Source: an uncultured Coriobacteriaceae bacterium (lineage in GTDB: Bacteria > Actinomycetota > Coriobacteriia > Coriobacteriales > UMGS124). From it: DNA of 7,708 bases. The notes beneath the pieces were generated by a model. That model made no database searches. It was not told where the DNA came from and was given only the letters and a program-made list of their open reading frames with translations. Positions 4,507 through 7,708 of the stretch are shown in pieces. Each line of letters begins with the position of its first letter. Positions within the stretch are counted from its first letter, which is position 1. A program made the translations under genes and the position numbers. The stretch is taken from assembly GCA_900539345.1 (NCBI GenBank), contig UQBS01000087.1:1-7708 (forward strand). The letters run 5' to 3'.

Positions 4507-5874
4507 ATGGACGCAACAGAATTGCAATTGCACCTAAACGGCGGCGAGGGTATTTCGTGCGAGTTCAAACGTTGCGGCGGGCAGCCCCAACCGGATACGT
4601 TCGAGACGATCTGCTCATTTGCGAATCGGCAAGGCGGCAATATATTTCTCGGCGTTTCCGATGACGGCGAGGTGATTGGCGTCCCCAAAAAGGCGGCCAA
4701 TGCGATTCAGCGCAACATCGTCTCGGTTCTCAACAATCCCGCGCTCTTCAATACGGCCCCCGCTGTGGAAATCGAGCCCATCGCAATCGACGGCGCTACC
4801 GTGATTCGGGTGTGGGTTCCCATGGGTCCCACCGTATACAGCTACAAAGGCGTCACGTACGATCGCCTTGCAGACGCCGACGTTCGCATTGCAGGCGTAG
4901 ACCAGTTGTCGATGATGTATGTTCGCAAGCAAAACACCTACTCCGAACAGCGCGTATATCCCTATGTCACCCTTGATGATATACGTCCCGACCTTATTGA
5001 CCGCGCGCGTTCCATGGCGGTTGCTACACGTGCAGACCATCCCTGGGCAACGCTCGACGACATTGCCCTGTTGCGCAGCGCGAAGCTTTTTACCAAAGAC
5101 CGCCTCACGGGAGCGGAGGGCTTCACCCTTGCTGCCGTTCTCCTCGTGGGAACGGACGATGTCATTGGCGATGTGTGCCCTGCATACAAGACCGATGCGA
5201 TCGTGCGCAGGGACGATCTTGATCGCTACGACGACCGCCTCACGGTCAAGACAAACCTGATCGAGGCGTATGACGTCTTGGTTGGGTTTGCGGCGAAGCA
5301 TCTTCCTGACCGTTTTGCGCTCAAGGGTGGGCAGCGTGTGAGCGCTCGCGACGTCATCGTTCGAGAGCTTGTGTCGAACTCGCTTGTCCACCGGGAATAC
5401 CTGAGTCCGTTTCCCGCCAAGTTGATAATCGATCCGACTACCATACGCACAGAAAACGCCAGCCGCTCTCTTTTTGAAGGGCGTCTGATGCTGACGGATT
5501 TCAACCCTATATCAAAGAATCCGAATATCGCCTCGTTCTTCTCGAATATAGGACGTGTTGAGGAGCTTGGCAGCGGACTGCGTAACCTTCATGAGTTTTC
5601 GAAGGCCTACAGCGGAAGTGAGCCTCTTATGGAGGACGGGGACATCTTTAGGGCGGTTGTCTCGACTACATCTGCGAGCCTGGGCGGCGCAAACGAAATC
5701 GACGCGGTGATAGCAACGCTTTTGAGCAACGACGGCTACGTAACCTCGGCGCGCGTTGCCAAGCTCGTTGACGCCTCAACGCGAACCGTCCAGAGGCGCA
5801 TCAAGCAGATGGTCGAAGCGGGGGAGCTCGTTGTGGATCAGTCGATGGCCTCGCGTGGGTATCGCCGTCCCTAG
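4507..5874 (+). CDS. AlbA_2 (Schlafen-type)/GHKL-ATPase/winged-helix regulator
   Basis: A cytosolic protein of the COG2865 type, predicted to bind nucleic acid and act as a transcriptional regulator. ATG 4507 has GGAGG at 4498-4502. An upstream ATG at 4435 lies inside operator O3 without a ribosome binding site and is rejected. Residues about 8-130 form the AlbA_2 domain (GEGISCEFKR, then FANRQGGNIFLGVSDDGEVIGV). Residues about 280-385 resemble the GHKL-type ATPase of this family: RELVSNSLVHREY (N-box) and GRVEELGSGLRNLHEF (G2-like). The usual Asn-Pro-Gly strand is replaced by TENASR, so ATP binding is not assured. Residues about 396-450 are a winged helix (TSARVAKLVDASTRTVQRRIKQM). At 455 residues the length is normal for the family. 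The promoter and operators O2 and O3 directly upstream point to autoregulation. Its other targets and its ligand are unknown. Confidence 0.88.
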   Translation: MDATELQLHLNGGEGISCEFKRCGGQPQPDTFETICSFANRQGGNIFLGVSDDGEVIGVPKKAANAIQRNIVSVLNNPALFNTAPAVEIEPIAIDGATVIRVWVPMGPTVYSYKGVTYDRLADADVRIAGVDQLSMMYVRKQNTYSEQRVYPYVTLDDIRPDLIDRARSMAVATRADHPWATLDDIALLRSAKLFTKDRLTGAEGFTLAAVLLVGTDDVIGDVCPAYKTDAIVRRDDLDRYDDRLTVKTNLIEAYDVLVGFAAKHLPDRFALKGGQRVSARDVIVRELVSNSLVHREYLSPFPAKLIIDPTTIRTENASRSLFEGRLMLTDFNPISKNPNIASFFSNIGRVEELGSGLRNLHEFSKAYSGSEPLMEDGDIFRAVVSTTSASLGGANEIDAVIATLLSNDGYVTSARVAKLVDASTRTVQRRIKQMVEAGELVVDQSMASRGYRRP

Positions 5875-5890
5875 AGCAATTTGAGTTAAT

Positions 5891-6419
5891 TCATTCAGTC
5901 GCTCCCACCGGGTAGCCGCACGGCCTGAACCGCCCCTCGCAGTCCGAGGGGGTGACCTTGGAGAGGGCCTGGGCGTCGCGGACGTAGGCGAGGAAGCGCC
6001 CCCTCGTCGTGCCGCCGGCCCATGCCCCGGCGGCGACGGGTCCTCCGGGCCCCATCGCCGCCGGGTCGGGGGCCGATTCGCCCTTGGGGCCTCTCCTTCT
6101 CGGGGTTCCTGGCGCAGCGCCTGGTCACGCCGCGCCGGCCGTTCTCCCGCATTGTCCCGGCCGCGCGCTTTCGCGAGACGCGCCCGCCGCCGCGCTTCAG
6201 GGCCCGGAAGGCCTTCGGCGGGCCGCAGGCGCGACGGCTGGCCCCGTAAACCTCAAGCATCTTCGCCGCGAGCCCCGCGCCGCGGGGCGCGCGCTCGGAG
6301 GCGGCCGACCTGCGGTGCGCGCAGTGCCCCCGCATGGCGGCCTTCAGCGCCGAGCACAGCTCAGACGCCGAGCGCTGGCAGCTGAACGCCGCGATGGGCT
6401 CGAACTTGGCCTTCTTCAC
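5891..6419 (-). pseudogene. IS3-family OrfB transposase, truncated and frameshifted
   Basis: This is the N-terminal half of an IS3 OrfB. GTG 6417-6419 overlaps the orfA stop as GTGA, and its frame is -1 to orfA, the usual IS3 arrangement. The protein begins VKKAKFEPIAAFSCQRSASE and contains the HTH_21 region (RVSRKRAAGTMRENGRRGV). Family-like sequence holds to about 6060. Beyond that a frameshift near 6020 would give a stretch ending RFLAYVRDAQALSKV, which may be a mangled start of the rve (DDE) domain, with Gly where the first catalytic Asp is expected. The remaining roughly 150-180 residues of the catalytic core are gone. Stops lie at 5891-5893 and 5895-5897 depending on frame. Inactive. 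Confidence 0.75.
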
Positions 6420-6706
6420 AGAGTCCTGCCCGCGAAGAAGGCGCCGGCTTTCAAAAGGGTCCCGCTCTCGCGCCTCGGCCGCCCGTTCCCCCTTCGCAGC
6501 CTGCGCGGGTCCCCTGCCGTCTGGAACGGGTTCTGCGACCTGGGGCCGCCCTCGGCCCTCCGGTCCGCCTGCTTCACCCGGCTGGAAGGCGGGCCGGGGT
6601 CGGCGCCCGGCCCGCGCGCCGCCTCCGCATGGGTGGTGTCGGACTTTCTGTGCAGCTCTACGGCCTGCCGCTTGAACTCCGGTGCGTGCTTGGGCGCACT
6701 GGCCAT
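6416..6706 (-). CDS. IS3-family OrfA, helix-turn-helix protein
   Basis: OrfA of an IS3 element binds the element's ends and, fused to OrfB by -1 frameshifting, forms the transposase. ATG 6706 was chosen over GTG 6715 because AAAGGTGGAG lies directly upstream on the minus strand. The 96-residue protein starts MASAPKHAPEFKRQAVELHR, the standard HTH_8 opening. It ends in a heptad-like segment (DPRRLRRGNGRPRRESGTLL) where a leucine zipper is normally seen. Several zipper and HTH positions are Pro or Gly (for example ARGPGADPGPP), which should break the helices, so the protein is probably non-functional although the frame is open. The stop overlaps the orfB start. Confidence 0.75.
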   Translation of the reverse strand: MASAPKHAPEFKRQAVELHRKSDTTHAEAARGPGADPGPPSSRVKQADRRAEGGPRSQNPFQTAGDPRRLRRGNGRPRRESGTLLKAGAFFAGRTL

Positions 6707-6734
6707 GATCTCCACCTTTCATCCTTTCCGAAAT

Positions 6735-6764
6735 CTTATCGGAAAACGGAAATGCAAGTGTCAA
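6735..6764 (-). promoter_or_regulatory. Promoter of the IS3 orfA/orfB genes
   Basis: On the minus strand TTGACA (6764-6759) and GATAAG (6740-6735) are separated by 18 bases, just inside the element end and upstream of orfA. A 7-bp inverted repeat, TTTCCGA/TCGGAAA (6725-6731 and 6739-6745), surrounds the -10. Confidence 0.55.
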
Positions 6765-6853
6765 CCAATCTGGGGCAGATTCACGCCGCCGATTAAGACG
6801 TACTCGCCCTCGTGGCCCGCGAAACGCTCCCTGAACTTATCGATTCCCTTCAT
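6761..6853 (-). pseudogene. AbiEii-like nucleotidyltransferase toxin, beheaded by IS3
   Basis: ATG at 6853 opens a frame reading MKGIDKFRERFAGHEG, EYVLIGG, then V followed by NLPQIG encoded in the IS end, and TGA (6761-6763). The YVLIGG strand close to the N-terminus is the start of the nucleotidyltransferase fold as seen in AbiEii/AbiGii-type toxins. The gene overlaps the 3' end of the upstream antitoxin-like gene by 17 bases, a sign of translational coupling in a two-gene operon. Only 23 native codons survive; the junction with the IS3 end is at 6784/6783. The active-site residues would have followed and are lost, and no remainder is visible beyond the relic. The family call rests on a short stretch plus gene context. 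Confidence 0.6.
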
Positions 6854-7649
6854 AATCGCCTCCAAGCACTCGGTTCAAGACGTTTTCGATCTCACCCGCG
6901 ACGCGCGGGTCGTCCCTCTCTTCGTCGGGAAGGGACAGAATGGCAGAAAGCGGGTCGACCGTGCACCCCAGTGCCGGCACGGGCTCGTAGCGCAGCACCT
7001 GCACCACGCACACAGGCTCGTCGACGTCGGCCCCGCGCGCGCCGGCCGCCAGCCCTAGGGCGCGCTCTTGCGCTTTGGTCGCAGCGTAAGTCGGCCAGGG
7101 GTTGTCCTGCAGCATCGAGAGCTCGCACAGCGCCGAGATTCCTCCCAGCGGGAGTTCTTCGGCGGGTATGCAGGCCAGGCAGTGCTCCCTTGCGACCGGG
7201 CTCGACATGCGCGGCTCCAGGCGACGCCACAGCGCCATCTTGTCTCTGCCGGGACGCAGCACCCGCCGCCGCCCCTCGGTGCCGACGAGGGAGGGGTCGG
7301 CGGCAGCGAGCTCGTCGAATGCGCGCGAGGCGGTCATCTTCGCCGCGCCGAGGAAGGCGGCCGCTCGGGTGACGCTGGCGCCGTCGAGGTCACTGTAGAG
7401 CGCCATGAGCGCGAGGCGCTGTGCCTGGGGCGAAAAGGTCACGACGTCTGCCTGCTGACGGTTGCTCGCACGGGCTCTTCCGTCTCTCAGCGCGATTCCC
7501 AGAAACGGCAGGTATACCTGCCCGCCCCGCTCGACGAAGGGGAGGCCGGTCTCGAGCATCCGTCTGATTCTATAGCTCGTGGCGTCCTCGAGGGCGAACG
7601 CCACGGGAACCCCCAGGGCCGCCTCCAGCGCGTCGCGGTGCTTCGCCAT
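6837..7649 (-). CDS. Winged-helix antitoxin-like protein (AbiEi-type partner)
   Basis: A 270-residue cytosolic protein, likely a DNA-binding antitoxin that represses its own operon and opposes a nucleotidyltransferase toxin. ATG 7649 is the first in-frame ATG; no clear ribosome binding site precedes it, so a leaderless or weak start is possible. An N-terminal alpha/beta part (about 1-65) is followed by a MarR-like winged helix (about 70-140: ASVTRAAAFLGAAKMTASRAFDEL, wing GTEGRRRVLRP, split by position). The C-terminal half ends with VDPLSAILSLPDEERDDPRV, a segment I associate with regulators paired with such toxins. The frame is intact with normal coding bias. The downstream partner gene overlaps it by 17 bases and is destroyed by IS3, leaving this gene an orphan. 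A plain transcriptional regulator is the alternative. Confidence 0.65.
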   Translation of the reverse strand: MAKHRDALEAALGVPVAFALEDATSYRIRRMLETGLPFVERGGQVYLPFLGIALRDGRARASNRQQADVVTFSPQAQRLALMALYSDLDGASVTRAAAFLGAAKMTASRAFDELAAADPSLVGTEGRRRVLRPGRDKMALWRRLEPRMSSPVAREHCLACIPAEELPLGGISALCELSMLQDNPWPTYAATKAQERALGLAAGARGADVDEPVCVVQVLRYEPVPALGCTVDPLSAILSLPDEERDDPRVAGEIENVLNRVLGGDYEGNR

Positions 7650-7657
7650 GGTCTGAA

Positions 7658-7678
7658 GTGTATCGTTTTTTCGGACAC
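7658..7678. promoter_or_regulatory. Candidate operator of the antitoxin operon
   Basis: An imperfect inverted repeat: GTGTATCG, six T, then CGGACAC, starting nine bases upstream of the antitoxin start. The arms pair at the outer GTGT/ACAC and the inner CG/CG. Type IV-style antitoxins commonly bind inverted repeats in their own promoter. I could not identify a confident -35/-10 pair around it. Confidence 0.4.
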
Positions 7679-7708
7679 CCGATGGAGAGGTAAAATCAAT
7701 ACACCACC

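Larger units (their letters stand above)
5891..6783 (-). mobile_element. IS3-family insertion sequence, truncated
   Basis: The element has the two-gene IS3 layout on the minus strand. Its intact end is at 6783, where the minus strand starts TGAATCTGCCCC. IS3 ends begin with TG, and this point also coincides with the break in the toxin gene. The matching inverted end is absent near 5880-5990, and orfB loses its catalytic C-terminus there, so the left part has been deleted. The element now abuts the AlbA_2 regulator gene, 16 bases after that stop codon. Confidence 0.65.

Noticed and set aside
3767..4537. 256-codon + strand open frame across the operator region
   Set aside because: It translates through all three palindromic operators, lacks a ribosome binding site and matches no family; GC-rich DNA often gives such frames.
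3975..4700. 241-codon minus-strand open frame
   Set aside because: It overlaps the operators, the promoter and the start of the real regulator gene; no motif or start signal.
6009..7058. 349-codon + strand open frame over the IS3 relic and antitoxin 3' end
   Set aside because: Low-complexity translation antisense to recognised genes on the minus strand.

Overview
The window looks like an accessory stretch from a high-GC actinobacterium, most likely a gut Coriobacteriia-type genome. That placement rests on the style of the insertion-sequence transposases and the codon use, not on a marker gene. Base composition is patchy. The first gene (to 841) and the region around 3950-4000 are moderate in GC, while the three transposase regions are extremely GC-rich.

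Layout from left to right. (1) 8-841, + strand: a PD-(D/E)XK (RecB/Cas4-fold) nuclease-like protein, followed by a hairpin. (2) 932-968: a strong ribosome binding site and the first seven codons of a gene that runs into an IS110-family element on the minus strand (about 959-2310). That element's transposase is frameshifted and lacks key catalytic residues. (3) 2317-2454: a short unassigned reading frame. (4) 2524-3648, + strand: an IS256-family element whose transposase has a frameshift and has lost the middle of its catalytic core; the tail of another gene follows (to 3742). (5) 3743-4506: a long region without a convincing gene. It carries three copies of a 35-bp double-palindrome operator, several hairpins and a good sigma70-type promoter. 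(6) 4507-5874, + strand: an intact 455-residue regulator with an AlbA_2 (Schlafen-type) domain, a GHKL-like ATPase domain and a C-terminal winged helix. It is the likely reader of the operators. (7) 5891-6783, minus strand: an IS3-family relic (orfA/orfB, truncated). It has cut off a nucleotidyltransferase-like toxin gene after 23 codons. (8) 6837-7649, minus strand: the intact winged-helix antitoxin-like partner of that toxin, with a candidate operator upstream.

Only three genes look functional: the nuclease-like protein, the AlbA_2 regulator and the orphan antitoxin. The remainder is an IS graveyard. The best candidate for a little-described system is the AlbA_2/ATPase/winged-helix regulator with its three identical-geometry operators, one placed at the transcription start of its own promoter and one more than 500 bp away across apparently non-coding but structured DNA. 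A second notable pattern is that all three transposase relics seem to have diverged from family consensus mainly by A:T to G:C transitions.
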